Assembly (NCBI RefSeq): GCF_017086365.1
Contig: NZ_CP070969.1
Span: 3,100,001 to 3,164,000, forward strand
DNA length: 64,000 bases
From: Paenibacillus tianjinensis
GTDB taxonomy: Bacteria > Bacillota > Bacilli > Paenibacillales > Paenibacillaceae
Direction of reading: 5' to 3'
Below are positions 1 through 8,080 of the stretch, piece by piece. Made by a program: the position numbers and the translations under genes. The first letter of the stretch is position 1, and each line of letters starts with the position of its first letter. The notes below the pieces were generated by a model. The model saw only the letters and a program-made list of their open reading frames with translations, was not told the DNA's origin and searched no databases.

Positions 1-273
1 CCGTATCTGCTTGCTAGCGTCTTCTTGAATCTGATCGAGTTCCTCTTTTTCAAAGGTTACATATTGATTCGTATCCAGTGGGTAGCCTTTAATGAGTTCT
101 TCAGACTCGACGGATCGTTGACAAGTTGGGCAATATCGCTGGTTTTTAATTGTACCATGGCAGCTTTTATGGAGTAGGTTGAGAGAGATTTCTTTCTCCT
201 CTGTGGCGGCGTAAAGTTTCACCGGGATGTGAACTAATCCAAAACTGATAGCGCCTTTCCATATGGTATGCAT
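1..273 (-). CDS. ku: Ku protein (NHEJ DNA end-binding), N-terminal part, cut by window edge
   Basis: This is the first 91 codons of a bacterial Ku, read on the minus strand from ATG at 273; the rest lies left of the window. Bacterial Ku homodimers encircle broken DNA ends and recruit ligase D. The N-terminus MHTIWKGAISFGLVHVPVKL is typical of the family. The visible part closely matches the complete Ku at 40576-41397, including the Cys pair region and the YPxDTNQYVTFEKEEL segment. An AGGAGGTG ribosome site lies just upstream (about 277-284). It is the first gene of a block (Ku, XRE, small ORF, XRE, tnsABCD) that recurs at 40.6 kb. Whether Ku belongs to the mobile element or to its flank is not shown. 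Confidence 0.93.
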   Translation of the reverse strand, partial: MHTIWKGAISFGLVHIPVKLYAATEEKEISLNLLHKSCHGTIKNQRYCPTCQRSVESEELIKGYPLDTNQYVTFEKEELDQIQEDASKQIR

Positions 274-321
274 GGGAACACCTCCTAAAGTTTATACTAA
301 AAAGTCATTCCCATATCAAAC

Positions 322-366
322 ATAAATAAACCGCACCTCCAAGCAAATGGAGTGCGGTTTATTTAT
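322..366 (-). terminator. Rho-independent terminator between XRE gene and Ku
   Basis: A long inverted repeat (left arm from 322, right arm ending at 366) with a GC-rich core CCGCAC/GTGCGG flanked by A/T tracts on both sides. It lies downstream of the minus-strand XRE gene and upstream of Ku, so it would end XRE transcription. The A/T arms would also let it work on the other strand. Confidence 0.75.
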
Positions 367-380
367 GACATGCGATCGGT

Positions 381-722
381 TTATTTTTCGAAAAACTCAT
401 CTAGCATGATTTGGACCTTTCGAAGATCTCTTTTTTTTAAGGAAACTAAGGTTTGGAAGATTTGATTCAACAATTCGTCCTTTTCATTCAAAGCGGACTG
501 TTGATATTTCGTATACATAAACAAATCCATAATCTGAACATCAAGAGCATCGGCGATCTTCAGTAGATTCACTAACGTAATGTTTTTCTCTGCTCGCTCA
601 ACGCCACCAATATAAGAAAAATGAAAGCCAGCTTTCTCAGCGAGTTGCTCTTGAGACAATCCTTTTTGCTTTCTAAGATCGCGGATTCTTTGACCTATTT
701 TTTTTAGTGCTGAAATTTCCAT
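381..722 (-). CDS. XRE-family transcriptional regulator (element 1, long form)
   Basis: A 113-aa protein starting MEISALKKIGQRIRDLRKQK. An XRE helix-turn-helix covers residues ~5-65, with the recognition region GLSQEQLAEKAGFHFSYIGG. A charged C-terminal helix (~70-113) ends in DEFFEK. ATG at 722 is chosen over the upstream ATG at 788 because an AGAGGTG ribosome site sits just before it, and because the counterpart at 41827 gives the same length. It is transcribed away from the small Mu-C ORF at 858, so the 135-bp gap is a shared control region. Likely a repressor of the element's transposition genes and of itself; that role is inference from position. Confidence 0.88.
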   Translation of the reverse strand: MEISALKKIGQRIRDLRKQKGLSQEQLAEKAGFHFSYIGGVERAEKNITLVNLLKIADALDVQIMDLFMYTKYQQSALNEKDELLNQIFQTLVSLKKRDLRKVQIMLDEFFEK

Positions 723-857
723 TATCACACCTCTAATTGTAAGTGTAAACAATGGAGCAAAGGCGATACATGTATGTATAAATATCATTTTAGTTATTTG
801 ATATGTATACGTATCATTTTTAAATAAATGGTAATAGTGATTATTGAGGTGATTGAA
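723..857. promoter_or_regulatory. Divergent control region with palindromes between XRE gene and Mu-C ORF
   Basis: It holds two palindrome-like stretches, one around GATACATGTATGTATA (about 762-777) and one around ATGTATACGTATCAT (about 801-816). The same layout is kept in element 2 at 41828-41962 although the flanks have diverged. These are good candidates for XRE operators. No promoter hexamers are assigned. Confidence 0.5.
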
Positions 858-1184
858 TTGGCAAATACTGAGTATCCATACTCTTTAGGACTTGCTACTG
901 TTACGCCATTTGGTTTGAAATTTAAGGAACAATTTTACTCGAACACAAACATGATAAAACATGGATGGTTTGAGCTGGCAGAGCAAGATGAGGGATGGCA
1001 AATTCCAATATTTTACGATCCTAAGGATGTATCTAGAATCATGTTAATTGATATTGATTCTATAAGGAGTGCTTTCCCAATAGAAGTTGTGAGCCGAAAG
1101 ATAGACCCAGAGATGAAGGAACTCTATTTTTCAGCTATTGAGTCTTTGAAGAAACGAATACGACAAAACAAAAACAAATTATAA
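858..1184 (+). CDS. Small stand-alone protein resembling the Mu-transposase C-terminal domain
   Basis: A 108-aa protein. TTG at 858 is chosen because GAGGTG lies 6 bases upstream, the same geometry as the GTG start of the homologue at 41963. Residues ~12-65 fit the Mu-transpos_C beta-barrel pattern: a Gly-hydrophobic-Lys-Phe start, then FYSN, then FYDPKDVSRIMLID, which mirrors the usual Y.s...YDP.D.s.v.V motif. There is no DDE catalytic core, and a Lys/Arg-rich helix forms the C-terminus. In TnsB/MuA-type transposases this region lies next to the part that contacts the AAA ATPase. A free copy between two XRE regulators could modulate TnsB-TnsC contacts; that is inference. Family match by eye only. 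Confidence 0.65.
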   Translation: MANTEYPYSLGLATVTPFGLKFKEQFYSNTNMIKHGWFELAEQDEGWQIPIFYDPKDVSRIMLIDIDSIRSAFPIEVVSRKIDPEMKELYFSAIESLKKRIRQNKNKL

Positions 1185-1189
1185 AAAAC

Positions 1190-1402
1190 CTATGGTATTA
1201 GATCATGAACAGAAACATCTAGTGATTCTGCGATCTGATATAGATAATGGATTCGAATAAGATGGCGCCCGGCTTCTATATTGGTTATAGAAGGCCTTGA
1301 GATATGAACAAGTACAGCTAGATCTTCTTGAGTCATGCATCGTTCTTCTCTTTTCTTTTTAATACGTTCACCTATGATTTTATAATATATAAACTCGTTC
1401 AT
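1190..1402 (-). CDS. Small XRE-family regulator (element 1, short form)
   Basis: A 70-aa protein that is almost only an XRE helix-turn-helix: IGERIKKKREERCMTQEDLA, then a recognition helix around HISRPSITNIEAGR, ending SVHDLIP. The ATG at 1402 is preceded by GAGAGGAG. It reads away from tnsA, so the gap to 1586 is a divergent control region with an 8-bp inverted repeat. Size and fold resemble phage Cro/CI-like or restriction-control proteins. The homologue at 42295-42507 is also 70 aa. Likely controls the tnsABCD operon and itself (inference). Confidence 0.85.
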   Translation of the reverse strand: MNEFIYYKIIGERIKKKREERCMTQEDLAVLVHISRPSITNIEAGRHLIRIHYLYQIAESLDVSVHDLIP

Positions 1403-1585
1403 GAAATTACTCCTCTCTTAATCTATTAAGAATAGTATTACCAATAAGAGAGTAAATTAGTATTTTTGAAGCGAAGAATAAAATGTTGTTTATAATCTGA
1501 ACATTCGGAAATAAAGAATGCCAAGAAGCAAAGGGACTCTAATAGTTGATTATTTTCAAAAAGAATTGAGTGGATGTGATTCTGT
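1403..1585. promoter_or_regulatory. tnsA operon control region with inverted-repeat operator
   Basis: An inverted repeat CTCTCTTA (1413-1420) / TAAGAGAG (1445-1452) lies just upstream of the short XRE gene and of tnsA. Element 2 has an equivalent at 42521-42562, with a shared CTATTAA/TAGTATT middle. This marks a probable XRE operator controlling both directions. Confidence 0.55.
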
Positions 1586-2275
1586 ATGGATAATATCTTG
1601 ATTCCATATTCTCCAATCGTCATGCCAAGAAGCAAGAGATACGGTAACAATTACTGGGGTATGATAGGCCCCAAAGTTGGCGACCGGGATGTTACCTTAT
1701 ATAGCGACTTAGAATTTGATCACTGGGTGACCGTTGAAACAGATCCTAAGGTAAAAACATATTGTGAACAACCACTGGAGATTACTTATGTTTTGAATGG
1801 CAAACGTCATCGAACTATTTTTGATATGAACCTTCATAAAGATGGATCTGAGCTTTTTGTGGAAGTTAAATATGAGAAAGAACTTCATCCGAGTAATCGG
1901 AACTACGACCGTGTTATGAGGCAAATTGAAGCTCAAAAAGAATGGTGTAGGCTTAATGGAAAACTCCATGAAGTGAGGACAGAGAAAGCCATTCGTTCTG
2001 GTAGATATTCCATTGAAAATAGAATCAAAATCTTAGCTAGTGTAATTAATCACAAATCTCCAAAATTTATTGAACAAGTATCCAAATCTCTCGACTACAC
2101 GAAAAGAACGATGAAAGACATTTGCTATGAATTATCTGAAACATGTAGTTCATATGAGGTTTTTCTTTCTTGTCATTGGTTGTACTACAAAGGGATAATC
2201 ACTGCCGATATTGATTCTAAAATTTGGAACTATGAAATGGAGGTCTGGAAGCTTGAGCAGATGTCGATTGTTTGA
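1586..2275 (+). CDS. tnsA: TnsA-like endonuclease (element 1)
   Basis: A 229-aa protein of the TnsA family, the subunit that cuts the 5' ends of Tn7-like elements while TnsB cuts the 3' ends. A restriction-endonuclease-like core is visible. Candidate metal-binding residues are Glu43 (in SDLEFDHW), Asp80 (TIFDMN) and Glu93-x-Lys95 (VEVKYEKE), the order expected for a TnsA E/D/K active site. The C-terminal third is helical and would be the TnsC-contact part. It is the first gene of the tnsABC-tniQ operon and overlaps tnsB by 23 bp, suggesting translational coupling. It is intact and clearly homologous to 42663-43349. Confidence 0.92.
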   Translation: MDNILIPYSPIVMPRSKRYGNNYWGMIGPKVGDRDVTLYSDLEFDHWVTVETDPKVKTYCEQPLEITYVLNGKRHRTIFDMNLHKDGSELFVEVKYEKELHPSNRNYDRVMRQIEAQKEWCRLNGKLHEVRTEKAIRSGRYSIENRIKILASVINHKSPKFIEQVSKSLDYTKRTMKDICYELSETCSSYEVFLSCHWLYYKGIITADIDSKIWNYEMEVWKLEQMSIV

Positions 2276-4238
2276 GAAAGACGGTTACTTGCAGGAACAA
2301 ATCAATCCTGATCTTTGGCCAAGTGTAGATCATTCCAAATTATCTGAAATAGAGAAGCAAAGGTACATAAATCGAAGAAATGCAATCGTTATGTATTTTA
2401 AACGAATCGATATGGAAGAAATCCGACTATCTACTAATATAAGCCCTCAGAATCTAAGAAGGTTAGTAAAACGATGCATAGACCTAGATGAAAATGGGGT
2501 CGTATGGGGATTTCGTGCATTGATTCCGTACAAAAAAGTTAAGGTATACCGGCTTGATGTTCTGAAGGAAGATAGAAATGAATCGAGAAAAACAGGGGAA
2601 TTCAATCTGCTGTTAGAGACTCATCCTGATCTCGAAGATTTAATAACAGACTTATATTTGGGAACCCATCGTCGAACGCTTGAACCTGCCATGAAACCTT
2701 TGAATATTCACAAAAAATTTATTGATCAATGCCGGAATAAGGGAATTCCTTTAACGCAATATCCTTTTAATACTAAAAACATGGGTAGAAAAGCTTTACA
2801 ACGTTTCCTAAATCGCCTTGGATATCTTCACTTTGGCAAGGAAAATAGACGCTATGGACAAGAGGCTCAGACTCGAGCCAAACATACCGGTGAAGGTGAA
2901 CAGAATCATCCTTCAACTTTACACCCCTACCAGAAAGTACAATTTGATGCTCATCGCATAGATGGTTTTTTCATTGTTGAATTAATAACCCCAGAAGGTG
3001 ATTTAGTATCAGTAACTCTGGATCGATTTTGGATACTTACATTAATTGATGTTGCCACTCGTAATGTTTTGGGGTATTCGATAAGTTTAAGCAAGGAGTA
3101 CAGTGCGAGTGATGTTATGGTATGTTTTCGCAATTCGGTCATACCTCATGAAAAAATAAAAATCACAATCGATGGAATGAAATACTCAGAGGTTGGTGGA
3201 TTCCCATCCGAAGTTTACCCACACTATACTTCCTGGGCTGTGTGGGATGTGATTTGTTTTGATAACGCTAAGTCTCATCTTGCAAATTTGGTAAAGGACC
3301 GTTTAAAGAATCTGATTGGGTGCGCTACTAATCTTGGACCAGTTGCACTCCCAATGAGAAGAGGAATTATTGAGCGTTTTTTCAAAACACTTGAGGAGAC
3401 AGGCTTTCACCGGCTGCCGAACACAACTGGAAGCAATCCTGATGATCCAAGAAGAAAGAACCCTGAGAAGAACGCAATTAGATATCATATGACCTTCGAA
3501 CATTTGAAGCAACTCATTGATGTTATGATTTCTGATTACAATGGAACACCACATGGAGGGATTTATCACCAATCCCCATTAGAACTACTTGGTAAGCGTT
3601 TGAACAATGGTTTACTCCCAAGACAATTAGAAGAAGAGAAACGTTCAGAGGTGCTTTTTATGCAAACTACTATTACCCGGACCGTGCGCGGATCTCACTC
3701 ATCTGGTAAAAAGCCATATATCCAGTATGTAGGTGTTGAATATCGAAGTGATAAACTGGCCCATTCAGCACATTTGATAAACAAGGAGCTTCATCTCCAT
3801 GTTAATGTCGATGACCTACGTACTGTTAAAGCTTATCTGGAAGATGGTAGTGAGTTTGACTATCTTACTGCTGCAGGAAAGTGGTCATTAACACCACATT
3901 CTTTACAGACGCGAAAGGCTATAAACTCATTGGTTCAGCGAAAACTCATTCATTATACAACATGGGACGATCCAGTATTTATTTACACGGATTATTTGAT
4001 GAAAAATGCAACTGAAGGAAAAAGAGGAGCAGCCAATAAAGTGACACAGGTAAGAGAGGCTTCTAATAAAAAGGGGAAACGAGTAAATGAACCTGCTGAA
4101 CAAACCAAAGCACTGGAACAAGCAGAAAAATACAACCAAGCCCTCGAGGATGCAAGAGATTTTTCTAAAAAGAAACAATTATCTGATGAGATAGAAGTGT
4201 ACGAACAGTTGCAAAAAATGTACAAAACGAGTCTTTAG
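2253..4238 (+). CDS. tnsB: TnsB-like DDE transposase (element 1)
   Basis: A 661-aa Mu/Tn7-type DDE transposase. TTG at 2253 is chosen because GGAGG precedes it inside the end of tnsA and the homologue at 43327 starts the same way. The integrase core runs from about residue 225 to 420. The candidate DDE triad is Asp232 (VQFDAHRID), Asp337 (CFDNAKSH) and Glu374 (GIIERFFK). A Mu-C beta-barrel follows (~490-560; VEYRSDKL, VDDLRTVKAYL). The tail is Lys/Glu-rich and probably coiled. It binds the element ends and joins 3' ends to target DNA. Intact, unlike its counterpart in element 2. Confidence 0.95.
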   Translation: MSRCRLFEKDGYLQEQINPDLWPSVDHSKLSEIEKQRYINRRNAIVMYFKRIDMEEIRLSTNISPQNLRRLVKRCIDLDENGVVWGFRALIPYKKVKVYRLDVLKEDRNESRKTGEFNLLLETHPDLEDLITDLYLGTHRRTLEPAMKPLNIHKKFIDQCRNKGIPLTQYPFNTKNMGRKALQRFLNRLGYLHFGKENRRYGQEAQTRAKHTGEGEQNHPSTLHPYQKVQFDAHRIDGFFIVELITPEGDLVSVTLDRFWILTLIDVATRNVLGYSISLSKEYSASDVMVCFRNSVIPHEKIKITIDGMKYSEVGGFPSEVYPHYTSWAVWDVICFDNAKSHLANLVKDRLKNLIGCATNLGPVALPMRRGIIERFFKTLEETGFHRLPNTTGSNPDDPRRKNPEKNAIRYHMTFEHLKQLIDVMISDYNGTPHGGIYHQSPLELLGKRLNNGLLPRQLEEEKRSEVLFMQTTITRTVRGSHSSGKKPYIQYVGVEYRSDKLAHSAHLINKELHLHVNVDDLRTVKAYLEDGSEFDYLTAAGKWSLTPHSLQTRKAINSLVQRKLIHYTTWDDPVFIYTDYLMKNATEGKRGAANKVTQVREASNKKGKRVNEPAEQTKALEQAEKYNQALEDARDFSKKKQLSDEIEVYEQLQKMYKTSL

Positions 4239-4258
4239 GATAGAAAGGAGCAAAATTT

Positions 4259-5233
4259 ATGGATAGACCAAATGTCCCAATAGGAACTCACCCAATAGAG
4301 CAGGGGCATTATCTGATGCCAACAAAAGAAGTCCTAAGACTAATGGTGAAAATAACCAATATTGTTGATAGCAGATTGCCAGGGATGATTGTTTATGGAA
4401 GACCAAGATTAGGAAAGACGTATGCTTTACGATTTGCTATTGAGAATTTACCTACAAGTATAGGGGTACCTTTGCCCATTTTAATGGCTAACAGCAACTC
4501 TTATAAGGTTCCGAATGAGGAAAAATTTTATTATGACCTCTTGTCGGATTTTAAATTTCCATTTCCAGCGGTAAGAAAGCCTGCTGAAATGAGACGCCAA
4601 ATTGTAAATCTCATGCTTGAAAAAGCGGAGAAGTCCAAAATGCGAAGAATAATTCTCATTATGGATGAGGCACATCGCTTAACTGAGTTTCATTATAATT
4701 GGTTAATGGATATTTATAACCAACTAGACAGAGAGAATGTGAGTATGTCCGTTATTTCTGTAGGACAAGAAGAACTACTTTCTCGGCGCACGTTTTTTTT
4801 AGAACAAAAAAAATCCCAAATCATCGGTCGGTTTATGACACATGAACATCATTTTTACGGCATTCGCTCTGTAGAAGAAATGATGTTAGTTTTAAAGTGC
4901 TACGATTCAGCAGAAATTTCATGTTACCCTCAGAATAGTGATTGGAGTTTTACAAAATACTTTTTTTCCGATGCTTATAATAATGGGGAGCGTTTAGAAA
5001 AGGAAGGCAAGAATTTGTTTAATCTCTTTGAGAAAATACGTAAAGAGCATGGAGTTCGTTCTGTATTTGAGATCCCTATGGAATATTTTGCTTTTACGGT
5101 TGAAAATGCATTAAAGAAAAACGGTTCTCATGGTGATAGTCAATATTGGCTAACCGAGCCATTGTGGAGAGAGGCAATTGAATCTTCAGGGTATATTGAA
5201 TCTGAAATATATATGGCCCTTGCCCAAGGATAA
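4259..5233 (+). CDS. tnsC: TnsC-like AAA+ ATPase (element 1)
   Basis: A 324-aa transposition regulator. Walker A is GRPRLGKT near residue 48, Walker B is IILIMDEAHRL near residue 136, and the sensor region is VISVGQEELL. TnsC-type ATPases link a TniQ/TnsD target selector to the TnsAB transposase and enforce target immunity. The start is ATG at 4259 behind AAAGGAG, 20 bp after the tnsB stop. The homologue at 46692-47660 is intact. Confidence 0.95.
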   Translation: MDRPNVPIGTHPIEQGHYLMPTKEVLRLMVKITNIVDSRLPGMIVYGRPRLGKTYALRFAIENLPTSIGVPLPILMANSNSYKVPNEEKFYYDLLSDFKFPFPAVRKPAEMRRQIVNLMLEKAEKSKMRRIILIMDEAHRLTEFHYNWLMDIYNQLDRENVSMSVISVGQEELLSRRTFFLEQKKSQIIGRFMTHEHHFYGIRSVEEMMLVLKCYDSAEISCYPQNSDWSFTKYFFSDAYNNGERLEKEGKNLFNLFEKIRKEHGVRSVFEIPMEYFAFTVENALKKNGSHGDSQYWLTEPLWREAIESSGYIESEIYMALAQG

Positions 5234-5252
5234 GGTGAGAGGGGGGAATACA

Positions 5253-6743
5253 ATGGGTGCAATATGGAGAAAAGAATGGATCAGGCCATATGAATCGGCA
5301 TGGTCCGTTTTTGAAAAGTTTAGTTATGCAAATATAATCAATAAATCCCTTATTCTAAGAACCTTTGGGACTGAGGATGTACTCTCTATTAAGAATAATC
5401 ATCTAGGTAATCATGTAAGAGATCTACTTACTTTAAATGGCTTGGATGAACTAAAGGTTACTAAGCAATTTCAAGTGAATGTACACTCCCTAACAAGAGG
5501 AGTGATCCAAAACCTGTTGCATCCTTTGGGAAATACAGCGCGTAAAGAAGAATGGTTTTCATTACATATACGCTGGTGTCCTAAATGTATATTAAATGGA
5601 TATCACAGTCTAATGCATCAATTCACTCTGTTTGAGATTTGTCCATTTCATAATGAACCCTTAAAAGATGAGTGTCCTGCCTGTAGACAAAAAACTCCAT
5701 ATATCCTTAGTGATACATATATGAGCTCCGCATTTACGTGTAAATGTGGATATCAGTATGCGGATCTATCAACTCGATGGCTTAAATGGGAAGTTGATAC
5801 TTCAAAATTTATTAATACAGATATAGCGAAATGGATTGCTCCCGAACATCTAAAGACTTCGAACGAGCGTTTTATATATGTTCCAGAAAATTTAAACTTC
5901 AACATGCTTAATCAAGTCACAGAAAAAGGAAAAGGCAATCCGTTTATCGAATCGTCATTTTTTACATATAAGATCGATCCATCCGGAGATGCCCTTAAAG
6001 ATAAAGTCTTGGAAAGCCTATATGAAGAAATATTTATGGATAATCGACAAATATTTAAAACGATAGACAAGCACATAAAAAAAACATATCGTCTCCATTT
6101 AGATTGTATCAAACGACTTCAATTGCTTTTAAAGGAAGAACAGGATGACTTTCCACCAATATGCCCAATTGCCTATGCTTATGTTTTTTGGAAACAGAGT
6201 TCACTAAGTTTGCCGAATTTCTACGGTCCTTTGCAAGGAGTGCCAAATAGAGGGAAGGAAAAGAGACAATTTAATGTCGTTTGCTTGCTTTATAAAGAAA
6301 GATTAAGCCATCTTTTTAGAGCAGCCAATAAAACGTTAAGTTATTTCGGAAGCGTGGATGGAGATGCACTGAGATGGATTATTAACAAAACTACAGCTTA
6401 TCAACTTTATCAAATGTTTATAAATTGGTTAGATTTTGCTTTGTTAAATTCCAAAGAACTGTCTAAACCAAAGGGGAATGAGTACGAAAAGATCATACAT
6501 TCAAATATGTTTTTTTTATTCGTTCTCAAGAGAGAAAATGAACGAATCCTATTACGATTTATTTGTACTCGTATTAACAAGAATAGGAAAATAAATATAA
6601 GTACTATCGATTGCAGAAGATGGAAAAATAAAGGGAAGTCGATGCGGTCTTTTTCACCTCTGGCTGTTTCAATGATGATTGACCAAAAACACAAAGAGCT
6701 GCAGGTATATGTGGATCAATATGTGACGAAACTAAATTTATAA
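5253..6743 (+). CDS. tniQ: TniQ/TnsD-like target-site selector (element 1)
   Basis: A 496-aa TniQ-family protein. ATG at 5253 follows GAGGGGGG; an in-frame start inside tnsC at 5178 is less likely because element 2 also starts right after tnsC. The zinc-finger block typical of TniQ lies near residues 108-150: RWCPKC, then HQFTLFEICPFHNEPL, then CPAC, with a later CKCG. The C-terminal half is basic and presumably binds a specific target, as TnsD binds the glmS end in Tn7; no target can be named here. Fourth gene of the operon. Confidence 0.9.
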   Translation: MGAIWRKEWIRPYESAWSVFEKFSYANIINKSLILRTFGTEDVLSIKNNHLGNHVRDLLTLNGLDELKVTKQFQVNVHSLTRGVIQNLLHPLGNTARKEEWFSLHIRWCPKCILNGYHSLMHQFTLFEICPFHNEPLKDECPACRQKTPYILSDTYMSSAFTCKCGYQYADLSTRWLKWEVDTSKFINTDIAKWIAPEHLKTSNERFIYVPENLNFNMLNQVTEKGKGNPFIESSFFTYKIDPSGDALKDKVLESLYEEIFMDNRQIFKTIDKHIKKTYRLHLDCIKRLQLLLKEEQDDFPPICPIAYAYVFWKQSSLSLPNFYGPLQGVPNRGKEKRQFNVVCLLYKERLSHLFRAANKTLSYFGSVDGDALRWIINKTTAYQLYQMFINWLDFALLNSKELSKPKGNEYEKIIHSNMFFLFVLKRENERILLRFICTRINKNRKINISTIDCRRWKNKGKSMRSFSPLAVSMMIDQKHKELQVYVDQYVTKLNL

Positions 6744-6914
6744 GGAAGCAACAAGATGAGGTGAGTTAAATGAAGAGAAACAAAATATTAGCGTCTATTA
6801 ACAGGTACGGCCACAACAAAGAGAACACAAATTTGGAAATGTATCAGTCTGAAATATTAAAAGATAGATGGGATGTCTGGTCAAGACCCCATTTAGTAGA
6901 CATTGAAAAAAGAC

Positions 6915-7808
6915 CTAGGCTACAAGCTGATTCCTGTACTCAACAGGAGTCAGCTTGTTTAGTTTTCGTTGTGCTCTATCTTCATTGTAAAAACGTATAT
7001 ACTCCTCAATTCTTCTTTGTGCCTCAGCGATACTTCGTATATCATAAGGATAGAGTGCTTCGACTTTAAGATGAGAGAAGAAGCTCTCGATGGAGGCATT
7101 GTCATAACAATTTCCTCGGCGTGACATGCTGATTTGGGCGCCAACCTGTGGCAGCATGTCGTGGTATGCATGGGACGTGTACTGGCATCCCTGGTCGCTG
7201 TGAACGATCAGTCCAGTCACGTCTTTATGTGTTTCAAAGGCCTTTCTAAACGTCTCTAATACAAGTGGATTGTCGTTACATCTGCTAATGTGGTATCCGA
7301 CGATCTCGTTATTCCACAAATCCTTGATGGCTGATAAGTAAATTTTCTCATCGAATACCCGATATTGTGTAACATCCGTTACCCATTTCTGGTTGGGTTT
7401 ATCCGCTTTGAAATTTCTTTTCAGTAGATTCTCTGCGACTCTTCCATCCGAAACTGCTGCCTCATAGGTTGTTCTATGGACGTACTTACGGCGTATAATC
7501 GCCTTAATACGAAGCTCCTGCATGAGTCGTAAAACCTTCTTGTGATTCACGACAAGGTGATATTGGCGGTATAACTCATCCTGTATCCGACGGTATCCTA
7601 CCGTCTTGTCCCGTTGCTCGTATATGGCTTTGATCTTACGTTTCAACTCTTGGTCTGGATCCTTTTCCTTGCGCTTCAGATAAGCATAGTAACCGCTTCT
7701 GTGGACCCCTAAATATCCACAGAGTTCCTTTACGGTCTGCTTATGCTTCAGTTCGTCGATGACAACATATCTATCCTTCAACCCTCCCGATTCAAGATTT
7801 GTAACCAC
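6915..7808 (-). CDS. IS3-family transposase OrfB (DDE domain)
   Basis: A 297-aa integrase-fold protein. An N-terminal helical HTH_21-type region includes HRSGYYAYLKRKEKDP. The DDE core shows WVTDVTQY (Asp), IVHSDQGCQYTS (Asp) and NASIESFFSHLK (Glu). It overlaps orfA and is probably made mainly as an OrfAB fusion by -1 frameshifting at the A6G run (7808-7814). All catalytic motifs are present, so the IS could be active. Confidence 0.93.
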   Translation of the reverse strand: MVTNLESGGLKDRYVVIDELKHKQTVKELCGYLGVHRSGYYAYLKRKEKDPDQELKRKIKAIYEQRDKTVGYRRIQDELYRQYHLVVNHKKVLRLMQELRIKAIIRRKYVHRTTYEAAVSDGRVAENLLKRNFKADKPNQKWVTDVTQYRVFDEKIYLSAIKDLWNNEIVGYHISRCNDNPLVLETFRKAFETHKDVTGLIVHSDQGCQYTSHAYHDMLPQVGAQISMSRRGNCYDNASIESFFSHLKVEALYPYDIRSIAEAQRRIEEYIRFYNEDRAQRKLNKLTPVEYRNQLVA

Positions 7809-8080
7809 TTTTTTAGAACGTCTACCTCCAACTGTAAACGACGTAGTTCTCGCTCTTGCTCTGTTTCAGACCTGTGCGGATCTCCACGTCTATCCTGAAA
7901 AGAGTCTTTTCCCTTTGCCCGATACTTCCTCACCCAGACACTGACACGCTTCCTGTCATTAATATCCAGGTGTTCTGTAATCTTTCTGCAGCACCATCCT
8001 TCCTCCATAAACAGTCGAACAGCTTCTACTTTCACAGACTCAGGATAATGCTTAAACTTCTGACCTTTCTTAGCTGGCAT
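7778..8080 (-). CDS. IS3-family transposase OrfA (HTH, leucine zipper)
   Basis: A 100-aa protein starting MPAKKGQKFKHYPESVKVEA, with a helix-turn-helix around residues 10-50 and a heptad stretch ELRRLQLEVDVLKKWLQ near the end. It overlaps orfB by 31 bp. AAAAAAG on the minus strand (7814 to 7808) is the classic slippery run that would shift ribosomes into orfB to make the full OrfAB transposase. Confidence 0.92.
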   Translation of the reverse strand: MPAKKGQKFKHYPESVKVEAVRLFMEEGWCCRKITEHLDINDRKRVSVWVRKYRAKGKDSFQDRRGDPHRSETEQERELRRLQLEVDVLKKWLQILNREG

